Notes under the pieces: generated by a model
What the model was told of the DNA's origin: nothing
Seen by the model: the letters and a program-made list of their open reading frames with translations, nothing else
Databases searched by the model: none
Position numbers and translations under genes: made by a program
In this document: positions 44,767 through 54,922 of the stretch, in pieces
Layout of the letters: each line of letters starts with the position of its first letter
How positions within the stretch are numbered: position 1 is the first letter of the stretch
DNA from: Mantamonas sphyraenae
Lineage: Eukaryota > CRuMs > Mantamonadidae
Assembly: GCA_026936335.1 (NCBI GenBank)
Contig: JAPMXV010000043.1
Coordinates: 549,503-613,502 of the forward strand
Reading direction: 5' to 3'
Length of the DNA: 64,000 bases

Positions 44767-45550
44767 GTTCGACTCGATTCCTTCTTCACTTCAGCATGGG
44801 CAACATGTCTGCACATTAGCAACAGCAAGCGCCTTGGCAGGGTGAGGCCTGCGAGTTGCAGAGGCCTTTCAGTCCATTGCGCGTGTGCGCATGAACTGCG
44901 CACACATGCACAGAGAGATGTACAAGGACACAGACCGAGCCACTGAGACACAGTGTGAGACAAATCCACCATACATCCTTCCAAAACAATAAGCTACGGC
45001 ATACCGCTCCCGAATCAGTGATTTGCGTTCGTGTAGCCTACGGAGCTGAGAAGCATGGCCCAGGAGCTGATCCACATACCGAGAACAGGTCAGCATCACT
45101 CCCAGTACAAAGCCCGCTACGGTGGATACATGCTTCCGCAGAACACGCACATCACTTTGAGTTGGTGGAAAGGTGTTGGGAGGTGAACTGGACTGACGGG
45201 TGGCCGCACGCTGCCATGCCATGCTGTGCTTCTTCCTCACTCCAGCCTGAGTCCAACTCGCATGCATGTACCACACAGTGTGGTGCGTCACTCTCGCTAG
45301 CTCAACTCTACTTCACGCTGTCCACGTCACGTGTCGCCGGCCTTCCTGGATAAGGGCAAAACGTTGCCCACGCAAGTGCACCAACCAATGACACAAGCAA
45401 TATGGAAGGGCATTGTTGTGTGCAAACGCATGCCTTGCCAAAAAAGGAGTCAGCAATCGCCACATTGGCAGCGAGCGGGATTGCGGCGCAAGGCTCAACT
45501 TGACCAGAACGGCCTGTAAGGAAGAGCGCGTGCTCGGCCAAAGACGCAGG
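44767..45550. other. 784-bp gap upstream of the nuclease gene; no supported gene
   Basis: This is the longest non-coding gap in the right half. It separates the nuclease start (minus) from calcineurin B (plus), so it holds two promoters and possibly the element's outer end. Minus-strand reading frames of up to about 140 codons exist, but they show no family features. No terminal inverted repeat, tRNA or rRNA was recognised. Confidence 0.4.
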
Positions 45551-46664
45551 ATGGGAAACGGACAGAGCAACCTCAGCGCGGAGGAGATTGAGGAGATGCA
45601 GCTGGTGTCGTCATGTATGTTTTGGTGAAAAGGGCGAGCCGCCGGAATGGGGACTGGGTGCAAGGAAGGACAGGGATTTGCGGCCGGGAGGGGGAGCCGC
45701 TGCCAATTTGGGAGGGGTGTTGCATTGCGGGCAGGGAGAGGAGGGAGAGAAGGACTGCAGGAAAGGCACACAGTATTGCATGCGCGTGGCGGAAGAGCGG
45801 CAGTGTGGCCAGGAAGGATGAGTGGGAGCAGAGGCGGGCGAGAAGGAAGAGAGCGTGAAAAACGGCCAGTGGATGTTGCCTGGTTTGGCTTTTCGCGACA
45901 CTGACACAACGGCTGGGGTGGTGCGTGCTGGCCTGTACGCTTTGGCGCACACACACAGTCGACGAGAGCGAACTCAAGCGACTGTACAAACGATTCAAGA
46001 AGCTGGACACAGACAACAGCGGCACCATTTCGGCGGACGAGTTTCAGGCGATTCCCGCGCTGGCCATGAATCCGCGTAGGTGGAGGCACAGGGAGGCAGA
46101 GTGTAGCGCATGTGGAGGCAGAAAGTGCAGAGAGAGAGAGCGCGCGGCGGAGAAGGAAGGAGGGATGGTGGACACAGGTGCAACGCGTGCGTGCAGAAAC
46201 ACTGACACATTCGGGGCGCGGGGCAGTGCTTTCGCGGGTCATGGACATTTTTGACGTGGACGGCGACGGCGACATTGACTTTATGGAGTTTATCTCGTCG
46301 CTGAGCGTGTTTTCAGTCAAGGGCGAGAAGGACAAGAAGCTGAAGTGTGCGTGGTGACGATGGGGACGCGGGAAAGGGAGAAGCGAGCGACGATGCGTGA
46401 AGGAAGTAGGCACTGACCCCACAAACAGTTGCTTTCCAGGTGTACGACATTGACAACGACGGATACATCAGCAACGGCGAACTGTACCAAGTTCTGAAGA
46501 TGATGGTGGGCAACAACCTGAGCGACCAGCAGCTTCAGCAGATCGTGGACAAGACCATCATGGAGGGGGATCTGGATGGCGACGGAAGAATCTCTGTGGA
46601 CGAGTTTAACAAGCTGGTGGCCAACGCACAAGACATCGAGTCGAAGATGACCATCCGTTTCTGA
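45551..46664 (+). CDS. CNB1: Calcineurin regulatory subunit B
   Basis: Exons 45551-45614, 45959-46075, 46227-46346 and 46429-46664 join in phase 1 throughout, giving 178 residues. MGNGQSN is an N-myristoylation start as in all calcineurin B proteins. Four EF-hands are visible: [36 protein letters not shown] and [12 protein letters not shown]. The block [20 protein letters not shown] is almost identical to animal and fungal CnB. It binds Ca2+ and activates calcineurin A phosphatase. Exon 2 begins [17 protein letters not shown]. All three introns contain CTGACAC or CTGACCC near the acceptor. Confidence 0.97.
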
Positions 46665-46759
46665 GGAGGAGGTGGTGTGGTGTGTGTGGTGTTGTTGGGC
46701 AGGCACGCAGGAGCTGCAGCAAACAAAAACCTCGTCGAACCAGAACACCACCAACGACC

Positions 46760-47875
46760 ATGTCGTTTCGACGCAAAAAGAGCTCGTTCAGGCTGCGTCG
46801 GACCGGTTCATCGGCAGAAATATTGAATGTGAGCGAGGATCCGTATGTAGACGACGTAGATGAGCTGGTGAGCAAGGTGCAGAGCGTGTTTGGGGGCCAG
46901 AAGAACACACAACGGCGCATCGATGCGTTGACGGACCTGTACTTTCTTAGCTGGAACGGAGGGGACACTGTACAAACATACATCGGCAAAAAGGGCCTGT
47001 TGGAAACACTGACCGATGTTCTTGAGGCCGGTGACAATCCGGATCTGACGCTGGTGAGTGGGCGAGCGTGCGGTTGGAACATCCGTTTGCACGGACACAC
47101 TGGGGGACACTGACCATGAGAGAACGGGCGTCACTGGGCATGGGTGTCTGGTCCACAGCCGTGCATCAAGTCGCTGAGTGTGCTTTGCAGAGACCACAAG
47201 GGGAACCAGGACATTCTAAGGCGACTTGGCGGGGTTTCGTTGCTGATTGACTATCTGGACGCCAAAGTGGACGTGGAGCTGGTACGTGGAAGCGGGAGGC
47301 GAGAGATGCGGGTTTGGGAATGGGTTTCTCCCATGTAGATGGGGCAGGATTCACAACGCAGTGGGCATGGGACGGGACACAGCGCAAGTGGGCGGCACAC
47401 TGTTTGTTCTTTGTGGTGTTCAACAACCCGACGAATCAAGAGGTGGCGCGAAAGACACCGAACATCAGTGTAAGCGAGCGATGAGAGTGATGGAGCAGAT
47501 GGACAGAGCACAATGGGCTGACACGGCGCCGACGAGCAGTCGCGGCTGGCAAAGGTGTCGCAACTGAATTGGGATGGGTGGACATACAACGACGCGGACG
47601 AAATCATGAAGTGCATCGGGCTGGAAATGGAGAGGTGGCAGCAGGAGCTGGAAATGGTGGAACAGATACAAGGGCGAAGCGGGAAGCACGCGTCGCCGAA
47701 ACGGGCCAATTCAGGGTCGTCCGCTGGGTCGGGCAAGCAGTTGGTGGAGTCGCCAGTGATTCAAACGCAGACAACAAGCACATCGACACGTCTGTCTGGG
47801 TCGGGCGAAATGGAAGCGGACAATGGCGAGGATGAGGAAGGTGCGGAAGCTGGAGCGGTGGAGGAGCCAACGTAG
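46760..47875 (+). CDS. ARM-repeat-like hypothetical protein
   Basis: Exons 46760-47053, 47159-47281, 47362-47469 and 47540-47875, all phase 0, give 286 residues. The first 25 residues are basic (SFRRKKSSFRLRR). Exons 1-3 encode amphipathic helices with armadillo/HEAT-like spacing (GKKGLLETLTDVLEAG, PCIKSLSVLCRDHKGNQDIL, RLGGVSLLIDYLDAKVDVEL, WAAHCLFFVVFNNPTNQEVA). The last exon has a helix DADEIMKCIGLEMERWQQEL and then a Ser/Glu-rich disordered tail. No specific family is recognised. The helical spacing suggests a small protein-binding solenoid. Confidence 0.75.
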
Positions 47876-47880
47876 AGCAA

Positions 47881-49299
47881 ATGAAGAAGAACGGCAGAGC
47901 TCGGCCATGGCACGTGGTGTTGTGGCTGGCGGTAGCACTGTTGTGTGTGTGTGTAGAGCGTGGTGAGGGGAGGACAAAGCGGGTATTGGTGGTGGGATCG
48001 AGCAACCGCAAAGCGCAGCTGGATAGCCCGTTTGGCTTTGCGAGTGGAGGGCAGTTGAGGGCGAGCCTACAGGTGACGGTCAGTTGGAGGGAGGATGTGC
48101 GAGATGGGAGGGTGGGGAAGGGAGGGGAGGGGTGGCACCACTGCTGACACAGCCGTCGAGCGTCGGGCCTTCACAGCCAAAGGACAAGTATTTCTATCTG
48201 GTGTTGATGGATGCCAAGCAGTGGGATTTCGACGAGCAGGCTCAGAGGAACCGGTCAGATTATGCGTGTCAACTGCCGTCGGCCAAGGTGCGTTGCCGGC
48301 AAGGGAAACGGTTTGGGGTGCCGGGCTTCTGCAGCTGACACACACCTGCACACACGCTGTCATGTGAAGCGCTTTGAGTTTCGTTCAACGCTCAACATCC
48401 GGACGACGATCGAGCGGGAGGCATTGTACAGAGTGTTCTTGTTGAACTGCAACGAGACGCAGAATCTTGTGGTGAGCGGGGAACTGGAGCTGAAGAATCC
48501 TAACGGAGGGCTGATGTCACTGCAGGAGGAGCCGTACGTGAACGTGTTCCTAATGGTGAGCTGCTTGGACCTTCTGATGCTGCTGGTGTGGCAGTACCTG
48601 TACCTGAGGTATCGGCCGCTGAACGCGCTGGCAAACATTCCCAACGGAGTGCGCATCTGCATCCTGTTCCGATTGTTCTACAACGTCGCCCTGTACGTGT
48701 TTTACGAGCAGCAGGCACGCACCGGGGTGGTACTGGAGTGGCTGCTGACGTTTGCGCAGCTGATCTCGATTGTAGCGGAAGGGACGCTGATGGCTCTGAT
48801 GTGGCTGCTGTCGCACGGGTGGTGTGTGACGGTGGAATCGATCGACGCACGAGAGCAAAAGCTGACGTACGTGGCGTTTCTGGTGTATGCGACGTGCAAC
48901 ACGATGCGGACCATGTGCACGGGCAGCGAAGCGACTTGCAGCACGTACGCCCTCGCGTACTGGATCATCAAGTTTGTGATTACGCTGCGCATCCTGCTGG
49001 CCTTGAACGGCAACATGGAGATTCTGCGCGCAAGCACGCACAGTCTGGGCTGGCCACAGACAGTGCCCGAGCAGATCAAGCTGCGGCTGTTTCGGCAGAT
49101 GCGGGTGGTGTTTATGGCCTTTGTGGTGCTGCCGGTGCTGCTGATTCTGTTTGAGCTGACGCTGAGTAGCTGGCAGGAGCGATGGGTGTTTGTGCTGGTG
49201 GACCAGGCGTTGCACTTCCTTGTGTATGCGCGGCTTTGTCAGATCTACCAGCCGCACGCGGAGAATGTGACCATTTTCGACCATCTACATCAAGCATGA
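47881..49299 (+). CDS. 7TM membrane protein, LUSTR/GPR107 or GPR180-TMEM145 type
   Basis: Exons 47881-48072, 48177-48287 and 48370-49299 give 410 residues. A signal peptide (WHVVLWLAVALLCVCV) leads a luminal domain of about 165 residues containing SPFGFASGGQLRASL and FLLNCNETQNL, typical of Golgi-dynamics (GOLD) type ectodomains. Seven hydrophobic helices follow, with LLSHGWCVTVESIDAREQK after the third or fourth, as in GPR107/108 (lung 7TM) and GPR180/TMEM145 relatives. These proteins sit in Golgi, endosome or plasma membrane and aid trafficking or signalling. Which subfamily applies is uncertain. The start lies 5 bp after the stop of the ARM-like gene. Confidence 0.75.
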
Positions 49300-49341
49300 G
49301 GGCGACATGGTCTGGAATAGACAAAAGGTGTTTTTGTTGGG

Positions 49342-50683
49342 CTACAGCAGATTGAGTTTGGTGACAAAGGCAATGCGGACGGTCTGGTCAAACGAGCCAA
49401 AGCAGGCGAGGCCGAGCTTGTCGCGGTTCCAGTCCCAGCAGTGGATGGGCTGTGTGCTCTGCATGGACGAGTTGAGCTGTGTGATTTCGCCCATGACACC
49501 CATGTTGTCGCCGTCTTTGTACACGTAGCGTTGGCTGGGATAGGCGTAGTTGTAGAGGGCAATCTCGCCGGTGCCCGTGGTGCTGACCCAGACGTCGCGG
49601 TTCTGGGGCAGGTGTTGGGAGCTCCATACGGTGCCCTGCGACACGTTTTCAGTCGCGTAGGCGTATCCGTTGTCCTTGTGAAAGGTACGGAGGTCAAAGA
49701 CGTGTGTGTTGCCCTCGAGGCAGGAGGCGACAAGTTTGTTCATCTCGATGTCCTTGCGGTCAAAGTGGAGAGAGCAGACGCCGTTCTTGACGTTGGTTTC
49801 CCACAAGATTTCGTTCATGCGCAAGTCCCACAGCTTGACGTCGCCGTTGTCGTATCCGCTGGCCACGCAGCGCTCGTCGTCGTTGAAGGAGTTGCCAAAG
49901 GCAACGGCCCAGCAGTCGCGTGCGTCTTTGCTGTCTTCGGGCTCCATCTCAGCCACAGGAGCATCCTTTTGGCGAGGATCCCACACGCGCACGCAGCCGT
50001 CGCGTCCGGCAGTGACGAGCTCTGGGGCACCACCGCCGATTCCCATTCCTCCACACCCGTCGATCGCATTGATGATGTTTTCGTGGGCTTTGACACTGTA
50101 CAGTGGCTCGTCCAAGTGTTCGAGATCCCTGTGATGTGGTGTGTGCAATTGCGGCAGGTGGGTGTCAGAGGCGAGGCGGGCGGCAGAGTTTGGGCCGTTT
50201 TGGCGGAGCACAACGTTACCAGATCTGCAAACGGCCGCCAAAGTCGCCAGTGGCAAGATGGCGGTCCTCAAGACTGGAATGGGCAAATGTGCCTGCTTTG
50301 AATGCGGTGCTTTTTTCGGTCTGCGCGATGCAAAGGTGAACGTGTGAGCCTGGGAATGGCGCAAGTGAGAGTGTTCCGATCACGCGGGAAACACCCGCGC
50401 GTTGCGGCCTTGCGCGGGCGAGCAAGGAACTGGATGGAGGGCAGTGGAGTGAAAAGCGAAGTGGGAATGGGGCTGAACTTGCCTCTGTAACAAGATCCAG
50501 CGAGCCGTCCTTGAGTTTGTACACCTGGAGAGCGCCTGTGTCGCGCGGATTGGCTCCGAGGACAACTAAGCGGGAGGAGGCAGGGACCCATTTTACGTCA
50601 TACACGGTGTAGGGAACACTCTTTTCCACATGGGTGATGATCTGCGGCTTCTCAAAGGTCTTTTGCAGCTTCTTCGAGCTCAT
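49342..50683 (-). CDS. DNAAF10: WD-repeat dynein assembly factor DNAAF10 (WDR92/Monad)
   Basis: Exons 50683-50483, 50320-50220 and 50128-49342 give 362 residues, the usual length. Near-identity to WDR92 is visible: EKPQIITHVEKSVPYTVYDV, RHLATGDFGG, ENIINAIDGCGGMGIGGGAP, VRVWDPRQKDAPVA, CWAVAFGNSFNDDER and NGVCSLHFDRKDIEMNKLVA. It forms a seven-bladed beta-propeller that works with R2TP/prefoldin-like chaperones to build axonemal dyneins in the cytoplasm; its presence argues for motile cilia. The first intron begins GCAAGT, a GC-AG intron. The GT alternative six bases upstream is also in phase but would delete two residues present in the family. Confidence 0.95.
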
Positions 50684-50735
50684 TGGGGGACGGACGTCGG
50701 TTTTGCTGGATGGGAAAGGGCATGCGTGCATTGGG

Positions 50736-52234
50736 TCACTCGTCCGCATCGTGTTCCTCGTTGTCGTCGTTGCCTGTTTGTTCTTGTGCTGTCACTTGGG
50801 AGGTGGTGCGTGTGCGAGCTGATGATGATGTCAAGGGGGACGGGAGAGAGATGGGCTGGCGGAGGGCGTTGCGGGCAAAGGTTGGCAGCACAAAGGAAGC
50901 GTAGTGGATGTCCTTGTTGTAGTACTGGTTTTCCATGTGTTGGTCGAGGTAGATGTTCCAATCGATTGGCGAGCGTGTTGGGTGGTAGTGATCGGAGCAG
51001 AAGAGGTAGGAGTAGTGGCCAGAGAGAAAGGTGGGTTGAAACCCCTGTGTGTGGGAAGAGGAAGCGCGGTGGGGGGGGGGGGGAGAGAGACCGGGGTGGT
51101 TTGGACATGGTTGGAAGGTGAGTCACTATCGAGGAAGGCAGGGAAGGCGGGGCGGGGTTTCTGAGGAGCTGTGGTGAGCGGCCTTACGTTGTACATGTGC
51201 ACGTTGTTAAATACGGGATAGAGCTCCTCGAGAACGTTGGCAATGGTGTCGAGGTTCCAGCTGGGGCTGTCTGCATTGAGGGAGAGGATGCTCTTGGGCT
51301 TCATGAGGGCTTTGACCTTTGCGTAAAAGTCACGTCCGTGGAGAGGGTGTTTGACCTGTGTGGGAGAGTCAAAATCGGTGCCATCGATAAAAACCATGTC
51401 AAAGGTGCCGTTGAGGTCACCCTTGAGGACCTGGTTGTGTACCCACTCGCCGCCAGCTTGGTGGAGGAGTTCGAGCTTGTCGCTTGAAAAGGAACGACCG
51501 ATTTTGGGGAAGTACTGCTTGGCCATCTGGACGACGACCTTGTCGATCTCGACCTGGACAACGCGGCGGACAGACGGGTGCTTGAGCACCTGTGTAAGCA
51601 GTCCTCCGTCGCCGGCACCGAGGATGAGAACGTTTCGCGCGGTGGGCTTGTAGTTCATGGGCACGTGCACCATGAGCTCGTGGTAGTAGAACTCGTCAAG
51701 CTCTGTAATCTGTAGGGATTCGTCAATAAAGAGGATATGGCCAAAGAAGTTGTGATCAAAAACGCGGACACGTTGGTAGGGGGTGGTGATGTCTTGCAGG
51801 ACCTGGGACGTCCGGGTGTCGGAGCGCAGCGTGGGGCATGAGTGCGTACAGAAGGGTGTACACCGGTGCGCAGAGGCGCATTGAAGTGTAAGCAGAGTGC
51901 AAGGAGCATGAAAGATGAGGTGCGAGAAGGAGAGGACAGACCTTGTCGACCTCGAGGACCAGACCGATGCCGCCGCCCCACCAGAACTCTGTGATGGGCT
52001 TGACCTTGCCTGTGAAGCAGAGTGATTTGCTGGTCGTGTTGGAGAGGGCATAGCCAATCCAAAGTGCTGCAGTACGAGACAGGCCGGAGTTGTGAGTTGG
52101 GGCTGGGGTTGCTGGCTGGGAACAACGGCCGCGCTGGCGACGCGCGGAGAGGCAGGGAACGCACCAGCAATGGCTGTAAGGAGTAGCACAAGGGCGAGTT
52201 TGGGCCTGCGTGCCAATTTGTGCCAAGCGTCCAT
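50736..52234 (-). CDS. Spermidine-synthase-like aminopropyltransferase, membrane-anchored
   Basis: Exons 52234-52165, 52066-51942, 51802-51188 and 51044-50736 give 372 residues. An N-terminal hydrophobic helix (LALVLLLTAIAAL) suggests a signal anchor. The methyltransferase-like core shows ITELDEFYYHELMVHVPM, VLILGAGDGGLL (about residue 125), VVQVEIDKVVVQMAKQYFP and FDMVFIDGTDFD. These match spermidine synthase, but the typical DSSDP and Q-x-ES-x-W motifs are replaced by DGTDF and NADSPSW, so the substrate may differ. Exon 4 carries YLFCSDHYHPT and a disordered Thr/Gln/Asp tail. It may make spermidine, thermospermine or another polyamine. DNAAF10 starts 52 bp downstream on the same strand. Confidence 0.82.
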
Positions 52235-52293
52235 GTTGGATGCTGTGGCGCGAGCGGAGGCAGAGCTGAAGAAGAGACCATCATCCCGTTGGC

Positions 52294-53180
52294 ATGGCGA
52301 CAAACAGTCGGCTGGAACAGCTGGAGAAGTTGGAACAGCGGTACACGGAGCTGGTTGGAGCAGTGAAAGAGTTGGAGGTGAGCAACGGGGTATGTGTGGA
52401 GATTGGTGCCGTGGGACAGGACCTGACGTGGAGGTGGCAAGTGCAGACACAACTGGAGGTTGCAGACACGCAGATGAAGAAAATGGAGGATGAGATCAAA
52501 AGCAAGGATGCGCGTATCGGCGTGTTGGAGGCAGAGAACAAAGAGCTGAAGGTGAGGGTGGCCGCTTTTTGAATGGACGGCAAATGGCGGGAGTTGCCGC
52601 AGGGCTGACACGAGTTGTGTGGGACATGGGTGGAACAGACACGGGGGAATGTGGGTGCAGGAAGCAGTGGAGAGGAGGTGAAGCGGTTGCGGAGCGAAGC
52701 GCAGCAGCTGCAAAGCCAGGTGAAGGAACTGGTAGGTTTGAAGGGCGTTTTGTGGGGGATTGGTTCGAAGAGCGAAATGGTGTGGAGGGAGGGAAGAGGG
52801 CAGGGTGGGAGGCGGGGCTGACACACACGAGGATTGGAGTGTAGGAGGGGAACAAGACGATGCTGCAGGAGCTGCAGGAGGAAGCCACGGAGAGGGAGGG
52901 GCAGGTGAAGACTTTGAAATCAGAAAACGTGACGCTGAAGTTGGAAGTGGAGCGACTGGTACGTGTGAGGAGAGGAGAGTGTGGGAACGCGGTAGGTGTC
53001 GGCCGAGGACTGACACGCTAGCGGTGCACGACGATGCAGAAGAAGAAAACGGAGGACGACGGTGGAGGGACGGTCACGAAAGTGACACTGTTGGTGCTCG
53101 TTTCAGCGATCTGCTTTGTATGGATGAACCCCGGCATGCATCACAATTGGCTGTCTGGGCGTAGCAGTCCGCCGTCATGA
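52294..53180 (+). CDS. Tail-anchored coiled-coil protein
   Basis: Five inferred exons (52294-52377, 52447-52551, 52675-52731, 52845-52958, 53040-53180) give 166 residues. Nearly all residues before 120 form heptad coiled coil (LEQLEKLEQRYTELVGAV, TQMKKMEDEIKSKDARIGVL, EEATEREGQVKTLKSENVTL). The end carries one hydrophobic segment (VTLLVLVSAICFVWM) and a short luminal tail, as in tail-anchored tethers or SNARE-like proteins, but there is no SNARE zero layer. No family is recognised. The exon 3 acceptor is uncertain: GAG|GAGGTGAAG keeps the frame, while the upstream CAG options hit a stop. The stop codon overlaps the stop of the convergent TBC gene. Confidence 0.72.
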
Positions 53181-54860
53181 TGCTGATGATGAGGAGGAGG
53201 CAGTGGTGGTGGTGGTGGTGGTGGTGGTGGCGTTGAAATCGACGTGGAAGAAGCCGGAGAAGTGTGAGATGCGATGGCCAAACTCGGGGTCGAGCTCGTG
53301 CTCGATGGCCTCGGTGTTGGATCCGGATGATGACAGGGAGAGAGAGGAAGAGGAAGTGCGATGGGAGTCAGAGTCAGAGTCGGAGTCGGAGTCGGAGTCG
53401 GAGTCGGAAGTGGATGGGACTTGAGGGTGGGAAGAAGTGGATGATGAAGATGAAGACGAAGGGGAGGACGAACCCCACTCCTCGTGGAAACGGATCATGG
53501 TGCTGAGGCGCATGTTTTGGATGTCTTGGGAGTGGAGCTGACTGAGGCGAGCCTCGGGGTTGAGCTTTGCACGTAGTGATTGGATGAGAGAGCGGTCGAT
53601 GTGTTGCCAGGCGCTGGTGTGTGCAGCGGAGGCTATCTTTTGAGGTTTGCATGGGCGGGAAGGGAGCTGATGGAGAGCGACAAGGAGGTCAGCGGTGTCG
53701 GTGATGCGAAGGAGGGCCTTTTCGTGGATGGACAGGAGAGCGAGGGAGACACGGAAGAGGGTGGTGTGTGGGTCGAGAAAGAGGAGATCCCACACGAGAA
53801 GGGCGGATGGTAGAGGCATGGCGGTGACGAAGCAGGTCATGAACCAGGAGATGCAGGTTGTGGAGAGCTGAACCCCCGAGGCGTCAAGGTGGTCGGCGAG
53901 CCGTGGAATGAGGTCACGGACAAGCTGTTCGAGCACGAGTTGGTCGTGCATGACCCCAGAGAGGGTTTGGTCAAAGTAGGGGGGAAGCATGATCTCGAGG
54001 AGAACAGCAAGCATCCAAAACGCCTGTTCTTCGCTGAAGAAGAGCAAGAGAAGGGCGGCGAGGAAATTCATGCTCTGGCAGTAGCTGATGTCAGGATTGC
54101 GGAAGGCATAGGTCTTGAGGATGCGGCGCAGGGAGGAGACGGACTCTGAGTCCAGCTGACTGTGTTCTTTGAACGTGCGCTGCAGGTCCTTTTCGATTTG
54201 CACGGCATCATCCGAGTCTTTCTTTTCGCACCTGCGTGAGAGGGTATGGTATTGCAGCTGCTTGGGTGAGGCAATGTTTGTGTTGCGGCAGCGTAGAGTG
54301 CAGAGACGCTGCCAGACGGTTGCACGGAGAGCTGGCTCGACGCCACACTTGAGGACGAGGGTGAAGAGCTCGGGCTGGTCCAATTGCAGGTTGTCCCAGT
54401 CTCCGTGCAGTTGGGTGTGGAGAAAGTCGTCCCAGGCCGATGAGCGGCGCCCGGCAAAGGACAGGGTGATGAAGGTTTTCAGCGAGTCTGGGTTGCGCGT
54501 GCTGGAAGCGCTGGACGGGGTGCTTTCCGAGGTGTCTGTGCTATTTGTGTTTGTAAGGTTGTTTGTAAACTCACGGGCCTTGGCCCACAGGCGGTCGACT
54601 GTGGCTGTGACGAGAGAGGCTTGGGGTTCTTCTGTGTCTGTGGCGCTGGTGGTGGCGGCTGAGGAAGGAGAAGGTGCAGAGGCGGCGCTGGTGGTGGTGG
54701 TGGGAGATGATGTGTTTGCAGAAGGGGAGGCGGAGGAGGTGGTAGTGGTGGAGACGGTGGTCTTTTGGCGACGTGCTCGCAGAGCGTCAGATTGCTGCAG
54801 CCAGGACGCATCCATGCGGGCCTGGCGGTGGATGTCCTTGGCTCTTGGAGAGTCACTCAT
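53175..54860 (-). CDS. TBC-domain Rab GTPase-activating protein
   Basis: A single exon encodes 561 residues from an ATG at 54860. A low-complexity Ser/Thr-rich region (about residues 25-110) precedes the TBC domain. The domain shows GVEPALRATVWQRL, the Arg finger in IEKDLQRTFKEH, and the Gln finger in FRNPDISYCQSMNFLAA (YxQ; the usual GMN reads SMN). Further TBC blocks are FMTCFVTAMPLPSALLVWD and LFLDPHTTLFRVSLAL. It should stimulate GTP hydrolysis by a Rab on Golgi or endosomes. A Ser/Asp repeat and a poly-Thr stretch (ggtggtggt repeat at 53203-53230) form the C-terminal tail. It is divergent from TMEM208, with 62 bp between the ATGs. Confidence 0.9.
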   Translation of the reverse strand: MSDSPRAKDIHRQARMDASWLQQSDALRARRQKTTVSTTTTSSASPSANTSSPTTTTSAASAPSPSSAATTSATDTEEPQASLVTATVDRLWAKAREFTNNLTNTNSTDTSESTPSSASSTRNPDSLKTFITLSFAGRRSSAWDDFLHTQLHGDWDNLQLDQPELFTLVLKCGVEPALRATVWQRLCTLRCRNTNIASPKQLQYHTLSRRCEKKDSDDAVQIEKDLQRTFKEHSQLDSESVSSLRRILKTYAFRNPDISYCQSMNFLAALLLLFFSEEQAFWMLAVLLEIMLPPYFDQTLSGVMHDQLVLEQLVRDLIPRLADHLDASGVQLSTTCISWFMTCFVTAMPLPSALLVWDLLFLDPHTTLFRVSLALLSIHEKALLRITDTADLLVALHQLPSRPCKPQKIASAAHTSAWQHIDRSLIQSLRAKLNPEARLSQLHSQDIQNMRLSTMIRFHEEWGSSSPSSSSSSSTSSHPQVPSTSDSDSDSDSDSDSDSHRTSSSSLSLSSSGSNTEAIEHELDPEFGHRISHFSGFFHVDFNATTTTTTTTTASSSSSAS

Positions 54861-54922
54861 GGGAGGAGAGGAGATGTGGACGGACGGGGACGGGGTGCGC
54901 GGGCCGGGGCACGTTGAATGGA

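Noticed and set aside
44869..45291. 140-codon minus-strand ORF upstream of the nuclease gene
   Set aside because: No recognised domain, no splice continuity to the nuclease exons and mixed codon use. It was left as intergenic.
51071..51081. Poly-G run in a spermidine-synthase-like gene intron (and a similar run near 61511)
   Set aside because: Homopolymers inside introns do not affect the gene models; noted only as spots where base calls may be weak.
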